DNA from: Lepisosteus oculatus | Taxonomy: Eukaryota; Chordata; Actinopteri; Semionotiformes; Lepisosteidae | Length of the DNA stretch: 64,000 nt | NCBI RefSeq assembly: GCF_040954835.1 | Contig: NC_090698.1 | Coordinates: 52,338,284-52,402,283, forward strand | Reading direction: 5' to 3' | Made by a program: the position numbers and the translations under genes | Part shown: positions 13,171-26,272 of the stretch, piece after piece | Numbering within the stretch: position 1 is the first letter of the stretch | Layout: each line of letters opens with the position of its first letter | Notes under the pieces: generated by a model | The model's input: the letters and a program-made list of their open reading frames with translations, nothing else | Told to the model about the DNA's origin: nothing | Database searches by the model: none

Positions 13171-15359
13171 CACCAGTTCACCATCGCCACACATCAGATG
13201 CTCCCAAAATGAGTATTTGTCCTTCTGCAGCAGTCAGATTGGTTACATTTCAGCAACACACCAGGTCAGTTCTAAAATTCAGAAAGCTGCACAGGGTTAA
13301 TATTAAGTAGAAATCTCATTTAATCTTTTTAAATTTGAAAACAAATTTAAAAATGTAGAAAAAAGAATGAAATAAATTTGTCTGTCACTATGTACATGGC
13401 TGAAGCATAAACCAGAAGACACAACAGTTCCCAGCAACCAGAGCAGGGAACCCCAGATCTATACCAAAGACAAAATAAACTGACATTAAACATTTTAGAT
13501 TTATGCAAAGACACCGGTACCCTCAAAAATAAAAATAACAAAAAAGATTGAAGAACACTTCTCTCCTGCAATTGGCTCTGAACCACAGGTATGGGTGTGA
13601 TGTGATAAGATGAGAGTCTCAGAGGTGGATGGGAAGAAGGAATCTGCCTATTCTTCCTCATTTTTCCCCGTGTGAAGTCACAGGGTTCAGAGCTATGAAC
13701 CAAGAAGTGAAAAACACAATTCCAAAGTGGAATAATAATAACAAAGATTTTAAGCAATTTAAATGATGATTTTTTAAATGCTAATAATCCCTTCTCCAAT
13801 GACTTAAATTAATGGAAATACCTATTCTGTTGGCTACAAATAAGGGAACCAGAAAGTGACTTATCAATGCTGAGTCTTATGTGTGGTATTTTTGTCCAAA
13901 AATGTGGTATTTTTAAGGCAATTGTGGCTTAGTTTGCTGCAAAATTAATCTGGAAATAAATGAATAAATATAAAGAGTTCTATGTGTAGGTACTCAAATG
14001 ATTAGTGCATTCATTAACCTTCAAGATCACATATCAACATGTTTAGATGATCAGAAGAAAAAAGAAAGGAAGAAAAGGTATATGAATATAAACTGTAACT
14101 CTGAACTGAACAGCTTTTAGTAAGAAGCAACACAAAAAAAACAGAAATTTACTTTATTATCTGTAAAAACCAAAATGTAAAGAGAAAGGAAGGAATACAT
14201 TATCTAAAAAGAGAGAGCTGTGCTAATTTAATTACTGATCATTTGTTGAAGGTCAATGGGTTACTGAGGCACTCACCGCAGAAATGGACAAGACAATTTG
14301 GTAAAAATGCCTCCAGGAATCATTTTGTCATTGCTAGGTGCTTTCCTGCTAAAGCTGTAATATATTGCAAAGCATTCCAGAAACACATTTTGACTGATAA
14401 CTATTGCAACAATATAATCTACAAAATGGTGCTCCATTGCCCTGAGCAAAACACTGCTAATGCTCTATAAAAGTCATTTACTTTTTTCTGCAGCTAAAAG
14501 AAAAGGCTGAAAACACCACCTTTGTTGCAAACACTACCTTTGAAACAACATTCTGTCAACACATAAACAAATGCACGACCTTGTATTTCTAGAGAGATTG
14601 TACATATCAGATAAATTAACCAATCTGGGGTGTAGGTCTTAAAATAAAAATAAAACCAGAGGTATAGGAATTTTATAGATCAACTGTTACAAGCAATATT
14701 TAATAAAATACATTTTATAAATAGTGTCAGGTTCTAAAGAGGAAACTCCTTATTCTGGATATAAAACCTTGTTGGGCTTAGACATGTATGATGTTAAACT
14801 TTGTCTTTATAAAAATGATTCTTGGTTGCAATTAATGCTTCAATGAAGTTTTCTTATATTAATTTGCACATTGCACATTTTGTCCCATATAAAAGAATGT
14901 CCTGCAATTCTGAGTTATAAACATTGTTTGATATTATGCTTCTCTATATTTGTGTATTTAATACAGTATACAGTATGCTGATATAATATGTCTCCAGTCA
15001 TGCTTTAAGCAATTGACTTTTGGCTTACTGCTGGAGTTCATTGTATCACAAGGACACCATAGTCACACTTAAATAAAGCCAAGGACTCTGGCTTGTTACC
15101 ACCGCTTTCATTAGTTTTACCATTAATTAACAAAATCAGGATACTTTCTGTCTATTTGCTTGTAAGTGCTTTGAAACCTACCAACAAAGCACTCTATTGA
15201 CTCGGCATCCTCAATCAAATAAATATTTACCATTGTGATTTGCGGAAATTATTTACCTTTCAATACAGATCACAAAGAGAAGACAAAGTGTGGGCTAAAA
15301 CAAATCTTCTAGTCATCTGGAAGCAAATTATAGCTGAGCTGAAAAAAAGCCTTTCCAAC

Positions 15360-15660
15360 TGACTACTCAGAGAGGCTTACCCCTCACTAGCCCTAAATAT
15401 CAATAGAGCTGCCTTTTTTATTATTAATTTCAAAGCATATCTGACCTTGAGATGTCTGCAAATGCTAAACAACCTTTTGTATAATGGCATCCAACTTTAT
15501 TGAGGAGAGACTGTGTATATTACAAGAGGTGAACGCTGTCAATTGCCAATGCTGAAATCTGTCTATAGCATGCTGAGACAATCAATTTTGTAAATGATTG
15601 CAATAATCAAGGAAATTGCCTAATTTATAAATCCTTGCATACAGCATTTTAATGGATTCT
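15360..15660. promoter_or_regulatory. Candidate conserved non-coding block in PRDM6 intron 2
   Basis: Non-repetitive, with clustered homeodomain and SOX-like words (ATTATTAATTTC, CAATCAATTTTG, AATGATTGCAATAATCAAGG). It resembles a homeodomain-rich enhancer. Visual judgement only. Confidence 0.25.
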
Positions 15661-16850
15661 TACACTTACTGCTGATGTCCTAAAAGCTAAATGAGTTGTT
15701 GTCCTGGCTGTCATTGTATAGAATGATATGGGTGGCTGACCTGAAATAAAGTTAAAGGTCAAGGAGCCAAAAAATACTCAGTGGACACCAGACTTGGCAA
15801 AACCAATAACATTAGACTTCTAAAAAAAGTCAAATCTCTTTAGCACATGTTAAACTTAGTTATGAAACCTAATGCAAACATTTTCCTAAGAAAAAAAAAT
15901 GGGTAGCAGGAACGTTGAAGGATTATGGTACCAGTTCATAATGTGCCACTATTTTTTAAACAAAAATGTTTTAGCATCTCAAACTTGGAACCAACAATTT
16001 TAGTAAACATACGTGAACAAGGAGTTATCAAATCTCCCATTCAGATATGATTTTCTCACATGCATTCAGCAGTGGCTGCTTTATAATCACCAAATGCTTT
16101 GTACAAATTATGCACAGACTATTTTCTTTTAAGATCACTACATGCTGTTATGAATTCACCTCAGTTCCGGTTTTATATAATTCCATGAAATTACAAATCC
16201 TAATCTAAACTATGATTTTAAAAACAAGGAATATTATCACAGAAAGTAGGAAAGGTGGGTAAATATTTCCCCCCAGCCTAGTCATCCTGAAAACCTGGTT
16301 CAAATGCTGCTAAAGTCTAAATTCGAAGTTAATTTGCTGATCTAAGATGGATTTTCTTAGTAAACCAATGCAACTGTACAACGTGGTGTAACATGCAGCT
16401 TCAGAAGACAGGAAGTATTATAGAAAGCGCAGACCTCTGTCAGAGTACTTTCTTTTGTTCTTAAAGGGCCTAGGTGAAGCCTGAGCCATTGTACTTCACT
16501 GGTCCTGAGCATCAGGTACAACTTAAATTAAATAATGATATATAATATAGATTGTTTATATAAAAAAGACAAAAGCAAGAAACACTTAAGCTTCACCCAG
16601 ATTTATACATTCTAACAGTACATATTAATCAATTACAATATTAAATTATGAAAGCAAAACAGAATTTTCTATAATCAAAACAGCCTTTCCTATTCAAATA
16701 TTCACTTTTCAACCTTTCAAAATATAGTATGTCTATGTATTACCACCAAACATCTTGACAGGATCACTTTTTTAGCACTGTGCATGATAGAGTGAGTTTA
16801 ATTTCTTTCTTAGAGAAATGACCTAAGACAGAGTTAATAAAGTTGCATTT

Positions 16851-16911
16851 GACTATTTTGAATAGTCAGCTAAACTAATAGTCTAGAATAGTCTAAACTA
16901 TCTAAATAGTC
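16851..16911. repeat. AATAGTC cluster with small inverted repeat
   Basis: GACTATT at 16851-16857 pairs with AATAGTC at 16861-16867 across a three-base loop. AATAGTC recurs at 16877, 16887 and 16905, giving four copies in about 50 bases. Spacing is irregular, so it is not a simple microsatellite. Confidence 0.6.
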
Positions 16912-17269
16912 TAGGTGTTACAAAATAGAATTTTTAAATAAAGTCATAAAGGTTTTAACTTTTTAAAGAAGTTTCACTAATAGGAGAATTCTCCTGGCTG
17001 AACAGCACACAAACACAACTGTTTTTCATAGCTGCCTTGATTTGCACATATTAAATTCTATGTCTCCTTCATACACATACAGAATATATATAGTATTTAC
17101 ATGTTTAAACGTAACAATGAAAAAATCACAGAAGTTAAAAAAAACATTATCAAAGCTAATTTATATGAACAGTGACGTACACTCATGCGGTCAGTCCTCA
17201 TGCCCAGAGTCCTCAAAGAAAACTGAATTTTACACAGCATGCATTCCTTAGTTCAATCGAGGGGGAAAG

Positions 17270-17590
17270 AACTGCAAACCTTTAAGGTGGGAGCTCGTTC
17301 CTCTAGCTGATGAGACCACATCAGTAATCAATGAAGCTCTGTTCATCGTTTAAAAGCAGCCAGCTAAAATTAGTGTTAAACGCACAGTGATGAGCTCTAC
17401 GCAGCAATCCCGGTGCCCCAGTGAACAATGCACCCAGTTTACTGCTTTCTCTGAGGAAACAGTTCACCAATACAGCAGACTGCATTCTTTATCAGAAACT
17501 GCTACAGAATGAAAGCAAGTACATGTGTTTTGTGCTTTGGTGGACAATACAAAAAGAACCAATAAAAGCAGCTGGTAGTCTGTAAACCCA
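17270..17590. promoter_or_regulatory. Candidate conserved non-coding block in PRDM6 intron 2
   Basis: Base-balanced, non-repetitive DNA with an E-box CAGCTG (near 17568), TAATCAATGAAG and AACAATGCACCC. It stands out between strongly AT-rich flanks. No coding potential of note; a regulatory role is only a guess. Confidence 0.22.
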
Positions 17591-19059
17591 AACAGAATTA
17601 AAAGTCACTTTGAAATATATGCAAGTATATATTATATGTATTTATTTTTTATGAATACTAAAATATTGTTATTCACAATTATTTACTTTTATAATATGCA
17701 ACATGGCCTTGAGTAATAGGACTTTCTTGTACATTTTATGTAATATAAACCAGAAAGGAAAATGTGCTTTGTATTGCTAAATTTTATCACAAGAAGAGTT
17801 CAATACTATTCATTAAGTAATATGAATGTTGAGCAGTTCATGTAAGGCAAGATGTTTTTTTTGAATAAAAGTTGCCAAAGTGAAAGATAATAAACAGCAC
17901 TGCCATATATCATGCACTTATTTAATGTGGAAATATTTATAAATGCATCTTCTAAACACTGTTCAAATGAAAGAACAAATGATGTAATTTCCTTAAAAAT
18001 ATTGCCTCAGGCCCTCCACTGTAACCATTCTTAGATTTCATTTACTGTGTAGTTAAACATAAACAGTTATGTCAGACATAAACTGCAACAAATGCAACAA
18101 TTCTTAGTCACAAAGCAAGGCAACAAACACATTGAGAAACATTAAACGTGGTAGAGATCTCTCAAAGAAGCATATAATGTGTCACCAAACAGAAAAAAAA
18201 AACAAATTTGACCATACTGTTTATTCTTCATGTGTGTAAGAAACTGAATAATTATTTATCTTATTCTCCGTCACTGGTGGAGAAACAGTAAAACGAGCCT
18301 TGGAATTCAGCTTTTTATCATTATGAGGTAAGGACACTCACACAATCGCCAGGACATTTACCTCACAGAGATTTTGGATGGGCCTTTAAAATGTGTGTTG
18401 CACTGTTTATTGTGCCGCCACAGTTCTCAATCCTGAACTCAACACAGTAGACTCAGTTATTTTTAATCCAGACTTAGCAAACACATGGCCAGACTCTGGT
18501 ATTTACAATGCTGGTTATTATTTATGGTTATTACTTTTTCTTTATTTCCATTTAAAAACATAATAGCCAAGGACAGCATGCTTTTGTTTTCTTTTTGAAT
18601 CAATCAAGCAAATGTTATTGAATTATTTTTAAAAAGCACAAAATACTCCTTTGTATTAAAATGATAGAACATGTAAAAGTACAAGGGTAGCATGATTTAA
18701 AAAGAATAACAGGTGAGCCATGTCAAAATATTACGTGTTTTACACATACTGGTGATGGACAGATGGTCTGACTGTCTTTATACAGTATCTTAATGTTTGT
18801 TTACTGATAATTTAAGTGCTGCTTTAATCATGTGGCATTAGTAAACACTAAACACATTTTTAAAGGGAAAATAATATGTATAATTTTAAATTTCAATATA
18901 TCTGAGGTAACACTAAATTCTAGTAGAGCCTCATCTAAGGGTTTTTTTTATTTTACACAAAAGCACTCTTAAATACATAAGACCACCAGTGAAAATGCAA
19001 ATCACCGTCAAGGCATTTTTTGCCTTCATGTTTACTTTTCCTATTACTGGTACTGGAGA

Positions 19060-19400
19060 GATTGCAACTCTAAGTCAAACCTTCAGCAATTGATTCCAGC
19101 CAATAGTGTCCTGTCAGTGCTTTACTTACTGCTCAATCTCACTAAACTGACATTTATGGTGTACTGATTGGCCCCTGTCACTGATGGCGGTTGTAAATTC
19201 ACTTTGAAAAGCTGTGTGTTAACAGCCTCTGACCAGGCTCAGAGGAGAGTGTGTACAGACTGGCTGACAATTGCTTGACCCCCTGCCCTTATTACAGTGA
19301 GTAAATCAGACTTTGAGCCATTAGACTGGAGCCTTTAGGCCTTCGCAAAAAGGATTGACATGACTAAAGGTCAACCTCTGTCACACGTGTAACAATTTGG
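19060..19400. promoter_or_regulatory. Candidate conserved non-coding block in PRDM6 intron 2
   Basis: Non-repetitive, base-balanced DNA with CCAATAGTGTCC, GATTGGCCCCTGTC, AAAGGTCAACCTCTG (a nuclear-receptor half-site type word) and ATTGACATGAC. It could be an enhancer; conservation is untested. Confidence 0.25.
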
Positions 19401-19789
19401 ATAATGGAATTCTGTAACTTATCTAAGGAAACACTTAGCAGTGATGTACAAATAATGTTGGCACAGACAGAGGTACAGAGCTTAGATATGCTAAATACGT
19501 GCTACTGCATCAGTTACACAGTATGATAGCTGATGCAAAAAAGAAAGCACAGTACACAAACGTTCAAGCTGGGTTTTCAATTCAAAGTTGCTATTTAGAA
19601 ATCTGCTTCTAGAAACCAAATTTTATTTGTAAATCGCAGCACAGTGTGCAAAAGAAAATAATATATGTATCTGTGTTCAAAATACTTTACAATGTAGCCA
19701 ATTTTGAATAACTGCTAAATATGTTATATATTCTTGTTTTATAAACACTGAGTGCACTTTTCTGTCTCACTATCCTATCAAAGACTTTC

Positions 19790-20043
19790 CCTAAAGATTA
19801 ATTTCAGTTAAGTTCACAAAACTACTGAGACAAGTTCAATTTTGGAACCCGATGATTAGGACTGAAAAGGTAAAAACGAATGACAATACAGTGATACTGT
19901 ATGAAGATTTACTAGAGTTTGCATAGCTGCTAACAGCTACCAGGGGGATATTTTGCAGAGAAATATATGAAATTCAACGCTAGCAAAACATGCCCTTGGG
20001 TGCATTCTCTTTTGCAAAATGTTATCGGTTCTTATTTGAATTA
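19790..20043 (+). repeat. Direct repeat, copy 1 (diverged)
   Basis: Shares an ordered series of words with 20892-21158: CCTAAAGATTA, TAAGTTCACAAAACTA, TCAATTTTG, AATACAGTG, TTTACTAGA and GGTTCTTA. Many substitutions and indels separate the copies. Same orientation, offset about 1.1 kb. Confidence 0.65.
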
Positions 20044-20635
20044 AACCTTTTTTTCTTTGTATATCAGTAGAACTATTCACTCCATATTCAAAGCATTATG
20101 AATCATAGAAAATATTATTATTGCAACAATTTATTGTCCATATTCCTTATGCTCTAAGTTGGAAGTTAACATTCTGCTTTGTTCTGTCCCATATTTATTC
20201 TTTCTCCTGTACACGTGTGCACACATGCTCCCCCTTCAAACTACTGGAAAGCTGTAGTACAAAAACAATAGGCTTGCTCAATAGATGGCAATGCATGATT
20301 GGACTGAGAAGCAGGGAACTGAGTTCCATATCCTTCCCAGGTCAGAACAATTCCCAGATCCCACCTTCATTGAAAACTAGTTGAACTTGTGAGATGTGCA
20401 GGCCAACTACACACACCTTTACCCTTATCACAGCCTCAACCGAAAGTCATCTGTCTTCTGGAATAATAGAATGGGACTTGGCTGAAAATAATTCACCACC
20501 TTATAGAAAACATGCCACATGCTTGTAGAGCCCTGACATGCCTTTAGTTGGGGTTCCTAAAATTTTCATCAGCAAGTGTCAGATGGAACCATAATACATC
20601 AGAATAGAATAACTACATCATAATATAATATGGTC

Positions 20636-20720
20636 AGGTCAGCTGTGACCAGGATTCCCCCAGCTGCAGCACTCAACTGACTGAGCCGAGGAAGGGGTGG
20701 GATAAGTTCACAAGGACTGT
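20636..20720 (-). repeat. Possible tRNA-derived SINE head
   Basis: On the minus strand CGGCTCAGTCAGTTGAGTG resembles a tRNA A box and GGGGGAATCCTGGTCAC resembles a degenerate B box. The body is not recognisable. It lies between the two direct repeats. Confidence 0.3.
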
Positions 20721-20891
20721 CTTGGGTCACAGCAACACAACAGCCCCTGCATCTTTCTGGAGGCTTGACGGCACGTGGTGCTGTTGGTGAGAGACATGCC
20801 TTTTCTCCAAATGGCGCTGAATCTCTGGCACAAAGCTGTATGGCCTGTGAGGTGTTAAGAGTTGAATGGTTTGAAAGTGTGTGGGAGTTTG

Positions 20892-21158
20892 CCTAAAGAT
20901 TAAGTTGATTTAAGTTCACAAAACTAGGAAAACAAGATCAATTTTGAAACCTTATGTTTTTAAAGTGTGAGCTATGTAGTAAAAGATTAGGAATGAACAG
21001 GCAAAACCAGAAACAATACAGTGTTAATACAAGTATATAAAAATTTACTAGATTACGCATATCTGTTACCTACTGTATACCCTCTTATTCTCCCGTGTAT
21101 GTCGCAGAGTTCATAGCAGTTTGACCTGATGTGAAAAACTCATGGTTCTTAATTGAGA
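20892..21158 (+). repeat. Direct repeat, copy 2 (diverged)
   Basis: Partner of 19790-20043. It carries an extra segment around TTTTTAAAGTGTGAGC that copy 1 lacks. The two could be terminal repeats of a decayed element of about 1.4 kb or an old local duplication. Confidence 0.65.
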
Positions 21159-24100
21159 AAAACTGAGTATTCTTATTTTATATAACAATTGTGATGGGGA
21201 GAATAATGAAGAAAGGAATTGTTTGTTATTGAAAATTGTTCCTACATTGAAAATGTACTGTATCAAATATTTCCTCATAGCACAATGCTTATTTTTATTG
21301 CAGTTGTATTGTTTTGTGCAACATACAGTATGTGTGTGTTTCTACATGTTTTTGGAATATACAGAATATAAACACAGTAGCCTATTTAAAAATTGTTGAA
21401 TAAAAAAAGGTTGAAAAGTTTTGTCCAAAATGAGTCTAAAAAATAATGACAAATAATGGCATGGCTAAATAATGGTAGCCATTCTAAATGTATTAGATAA
21501 TTATTTTCCAAGCAGATCCTTTGAAAGATACTGTACTGTTGAACTACCACTATCCACATCTTAAAACCAGATGACATATTGGTGTGGAACTTTCAGCAAA
21601 TCTCCATTGAAAACAACCACAATTTTATTAAAATTGTCTTGACTAAATCTGGACATATAAAAGACACTGTTGGTAAGGATACCTCTTACAAAAAGTATTT
21701 AATAGACTTAAATTTATTTGCCTACAGCTATTTGCTGTTGGGGAAAAACACAAATTCTTTTAAAATATTTAATTCAAAGAAACAAATCACAATGTTTACG
21801 CAAAACCTTAAAGTGTGGAACTGTTATGCCATTAGGGGAATGCCACAGGGTGTCAGTACAGACACAAAGCACAAGACTTCAGAATGTTACTTAATGTGTT
21901 TTATCTTTAAGGCCATCTTAAGAATGGTGATGTTGTATATCCTAAAAACATTTAAAAGAAGCCGAGACTCTTACTGTTGTTTCCTGTACAGAAGGTTCCA
22001 TTCATTCACACACACATAGACAGTATGAAGCACAGAGCTGTTTCATTTAGTGCTTTGCAAGTGAGACATACTGTTGTGCTGTGAAAGTAAGGATGTAATT
22101 CAAGAAACTTAACATTCGCTATTCATCATTTTAATGCTGTCACCTTAATAAGAATATGTCACAACCTAATAAGAATAAAATTTGCAGACAATAATCAGAG
22201 CAGACAAAAGAAAATTCATCACATATTTTTCATTGAGCGAAACTTTTTTCGTTCATATTTGGACAATTATTAGAGAGAAAACAAAACTGTCAGATGCACT
22301 AGACTAGTGTTATGCACTAGTGTTATCTTTTTACACTAAAAACAGGCTAGACATTACCTGTACTCTGGCTGTAGAATCCAGTCACTATATTGTAGCTTAA
22401 ATTATTTAGTGAACCTAATGCTTTGGAGAACAGTACATACAAAGCACTAAAACAATTCTAAAAACATACAAAAAAGTTACAAAACCAAATATTCTCTCAC
22501 ACATTTTTAGAGAACTATGTTGCAAAGGCAGTACTCCTTAAGCAGCTGACTGAAAATGTCACAGGGCTCAGGCTTACTTCAGGGCCAAATAAGCTCTGCT
22601 TGCATTTCAAATACATGACATGCTATTAAACAGCACTGCCAAATAATCTAGAAAAGTAGATGATGGATTGTCTGAGAAACTTAAATTTAACTTTAATCGA
22701 ACCGTGTCATGAACATAACTGTATCCCCCTGTGCTGCCATTATCAGGGGGATCGAGACAAAAGTGACCCTTAGGGTTGATAAGGCATCTTGAAGTGTTTG
22801 TTGCTAATGGCAGACTAAGTATATACTTTTGCATGCCCATGTCCTCTTGTCACTATTATATTATATAACTTGCATTCCTTTCTGACAAATATATTTAAAT
22901 AATACTTTTTATAGCAAATTACTTCCATTATCTAACACAAATAAATCTCTATCATTAATAATGTTTATGGGGGAAAAAATTGAGCTGCACAAAAAGCTTG
23001 AGCTGTGCTCTATTTCACAGCACTCTTAGCAATTTCCCATTCACACTAATGTAGCATTAGACCAACTGCATAGGGTCAAAATAGGTACAGTAGCTCTACT
23101 TTAGCTCCTTTCTTAGTAAAATGTTATTATAAAGTAAATTCAATTGCCAAAAAAGCATATCTGTTGAGTTTCTTATACTCTTACAAGTACTCAGCATTAT
23201 CCATTATATCATATTAACAGTACAGTAGAACATATTTAATATTCAAATTTACTGGCTCGATTAATAGATGTAATGACCAGATAAATCAAATAATTGTCAC
23301 TGACCTAAACATCTGAGTTAAAGCTTTTATCACCAATATTTCCTAATGAGAAGAATGTTTTAGTTAGTATTTGTTAGTTCTTGGTTCTGAACACATACTG
23401 TATGTGAAATGTTATTCATGAACTACAAACAACAATTGTTCCTTTTACCATGTATACAATTAGTAACCTACAGTAGCTCATACAGTATAGTAGAATGAAA
23501 GTGAAGATTAATTAGTGGCAATCTTTCTTGAAAAAAACCCAGCAGCACCTTCTTGATTTTAAACTTTAAATTTTAAAGATCAATTCATCTGCAATATGTG
23601 ATAAAAATGGAATATACCAGAAATATTTCCCTTGTTACTGTATATAAATTGATGTTTTTCTCTTTGTGTGAACAGCTGCCAAGACCCAGATGTCTCTGGC
23701 AAAATGACACAGGCAAACATGCAGTACATGTTAGCCATTTCTCAGAGCAGAAGTATCAGAATTTGTATAATTGTCAGCAATTTTGAGTGGAGACCTGCAG
23801 ATAGTTACACTTGTCAGTGATTTATCAGTGAGGAATTCAAAGCACAGGTATATTTGTTAACAGTTTCACTGAACTGAAATCTAAAGTGAAAGAAAACTCA
23901 GCAGAGAATTCTAAGGATCAGTGTTTCTGTCAGTGGTTCCATGCAGCTGAACTTTAAGAGAAGCTACAACACTTGACAGCTTCTGTGTGAAATCTTAGGC
24001 CATGTGCGCTGACTTTGACTATCACTAGAATCAGAATGATAAGTAGTATAGCAAGGCAAAGGGGAAAGGATTAAGTCTGAAAGACAATATACACTAAGAT

Positions 24101-25964
24101 GGATGTGTGACCATCCAATTTTTAATATTGTCTAGTTTTCCATTTTCCTATACAAGTCTTTCTGTATGCCATTTACAATATTCAAATGCCTGAGATCAAT
24201 TGCCATTAATGCACACTGTGTGCATTCCTACAAGCTGGGCCTATTACAATGTGATGTTAAGCAGAATAAAAGGAAACACTAAGAATCAAGATGAATTTAT
24301 CCCCAGAGATCAGCAGTTCATTAATAACAGGGATAATATTTTGGTTCAAGGCATGGTAAGAATATTTTTTCAGGCCTTTATTGCCAGACACATTAAATGA
24401 GAAAATTATCTTGATATCAATTGCAGCACATAAATACCAAGAAAGTCTCTGTTTTCTTTACAAAGTTAGTAGAGTGATCGCTCACCATTACTTAAATTTG
24501 AACATTTCCAGATTTTGTATCACCTTTTTCTATTAAAGAGGAAATGTATTGTTCCCTTCAAAAGCATATGGTTAACAGTGATACTTAAAAAAAATAGAAT
24601 TGTGCAGATGCTTTCTTACACAATAAACCCTAGGATCTGAGGCGAAATGGGCCATGAAATAACTTAAATGACTAATTATGTAGCTTTCCGAGTCAGTGAA
24701 CCAATGCTAAACATGTCACCTCTATGCTGGCTTATGCCATATAAAAAGAATTATCCTGGCCTGTGGCATGGACACTTTATCATTTCCCATGAACACCCAC
24801 AGGTGTAGGGGCAGGATGTGAGGTAATGGAAAAGCCTCAGATAGACCTGGAGATGCCGCACAGAGAAGGCTATGGATCGCATGCAGCACCAATGTCAAGC
24901 AGATGTCTACATATGTGTGGAACTGTAATAAATGGGAAATGATATGGGAACTCAAGAAACCTAAAATGTAAGAAATTAAAGGAATTATTTTACAAATAGA
25001 TATTGTTCTTTTAGTGCCATATCCTTCAGAATAATTTCTCTCATTACAAAATCTTACTTTGTTACATTTTAAACTTTTAATGCTTTTTCTAATATAATGT
25101 AAATTAGCTTAAAACAGTATTATGAGTTAATTAGAGATTATTGAATTCGTTTTTTTTTTACTCATGAAATAAAATAAAGTGCACAAAGTCTGGTTTCCCC
25201 AGCTGTCAAACTACAGATTTGCTTAATTTATTATGGAGTGGGCAGTTTGCCCACTGGGAAAAGAAAAAGACGAAAATGTTATAAAGACATCCATGATTGA
25301 ATTTACCAAAAAAGGAATGTTTCATAGTACAGTATTTAAGATAAAACCACCACTGCCTAACGAACTGTATTCCTCTTACAGTACCTATACTATTTCTGAG
25401 GTAGATGTGTTAAAATTAAACTTTGATTTTATGATATAACTCGCTAACACAGTAGATCTTAGTTTTCCATGAAAGAATAAGTGTTTAAAGAAATAAATAT
25501 CTTTAAAGTCTCTAATAAAAACCGTATCATTATACCCTTGTAATCTGAATTTATCTTGAAGCAATAAGGGGTGTTCTCTGAAGCAGGAAACTCGGATGCA
25601 GCTTCTTTAAATTGGTCTTTCCAATATTGGGCTATAGAGGAGGCCATGTGCTTTATGCTCAACAAGGATTACCAAAGTGCATTTTCTATATAATTTGCAC
25701 TGAACGTGTTGCAAAGGAACAGTTTTTTTACTCACTTTGAAATCACACAGAAACACAACTTCCCGTGAACAGAATGGATACATGTTAATGAATCACGCCT
25801 CACAAAACAGTTTTTCAAGACAGTTAATGCATAATGGATATTTTGTTTCACCTACGTTACTTCAAATAAGAATGAAGACAATGCTGCTCTAAATTAGGCA
25901 AGACTAAATTAAATTAGAACTTCTCGTTCCGTTTCGCAAGAGCAATGCATTTAACAGACTTTAC

Positions 25965-26272
25965 CTCCCACAGGTGACGTGTGTTCCTCAATGTCCCAGT
26001 CTGTATCTTGTCCAGGAGAAGGGGAACTCCTTGAAAAGGCCCAATCCAGGTGCCCTGGGGGATCCTTTGTGCTGCACAGATGCCATAACCGAGTCCCGGC
26101 ACAGTACTGGTGCAGAGACACACCTCTCTAGGTAGGTCACGCAGCCACTCGGGAATCTCTGGAGGGGCTACAGCCGCTACAGCGCTGCTGGTTCCTACCA
26201 GCCGGCGTAGAGAATGAAGGGGGCCGTGCATGGGGCACTCACCATTCCGGTTGTCTGCACACATGTCACAGC
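25965..26272 (-). CDS. PRDM6: PRDM6, second coding exon (zinc knuckle and first part of PR domain)
   Basis: This exon encodes residues 163 (split codon) to 265. It begins after TGTCCCAG and ends GAG|GTAAAG. It opens with [16 protein letters not shown], whose Cys164, Cys167, Cys175 and His178 form the small zinc knuckle that precedes the PR domain in several PRDM proteins. The PR domain starts near residue 209 ([19 protein letters not shown]) and continues through GTWIGPFQG to RHLWE. The match to human PRDM6 is close throughout, including [10 protein letters not shown]. Differences cluster in the variable loop after GPFQG ([21 protein letters not shown] here). Reading past the donor runs into unrelated sequence and a stop, which supports the exon end. 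The exon lies at the left side of the CpG-retaining domain around the gene's 5' end. Confidence 0.95.

Larger units (their letters stand above)
3174..25964 (-). other. PRDM6: PRDM6 intron 2 (22.8 kb)
   Basis: Bounded by the exon 2 donor GTAAAG and the exon 3 acceptor TTTTCAG. No gene was recognised inside. It holds a LINE 3' fragment near 9.2 kb, a SINE at 12.26 kb, a GC-rich LTR-like block at 12.73 kb, a pair of direct repeats near 19.8 and 20.9 kb, and several non-repetitive, more base-balanced blocks that may be regulatory. The remaining stretches (for example 3.2-7.6, 8.0-9.1, 9.3-11.4, 13.2-15.3, 17.6-19.0 and 21.2-25.0 kb) are AT-rich with nothing else I can support. Confidence 0.85.

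Noticed and set aside
13347..13799. 150-codon open frame on the minus strand
   Set aside because: AT-rich, no recognisable domain, phenylalanine- and lysine-rich composition typical of chance frames; no splice partners or conserved motifs.
21579..22019. 146-codon open frame on the plus strand
   Set aside because: Starts at TTG, not ATG, with low-complexity AT-driven composition and no known family; most likely chance.
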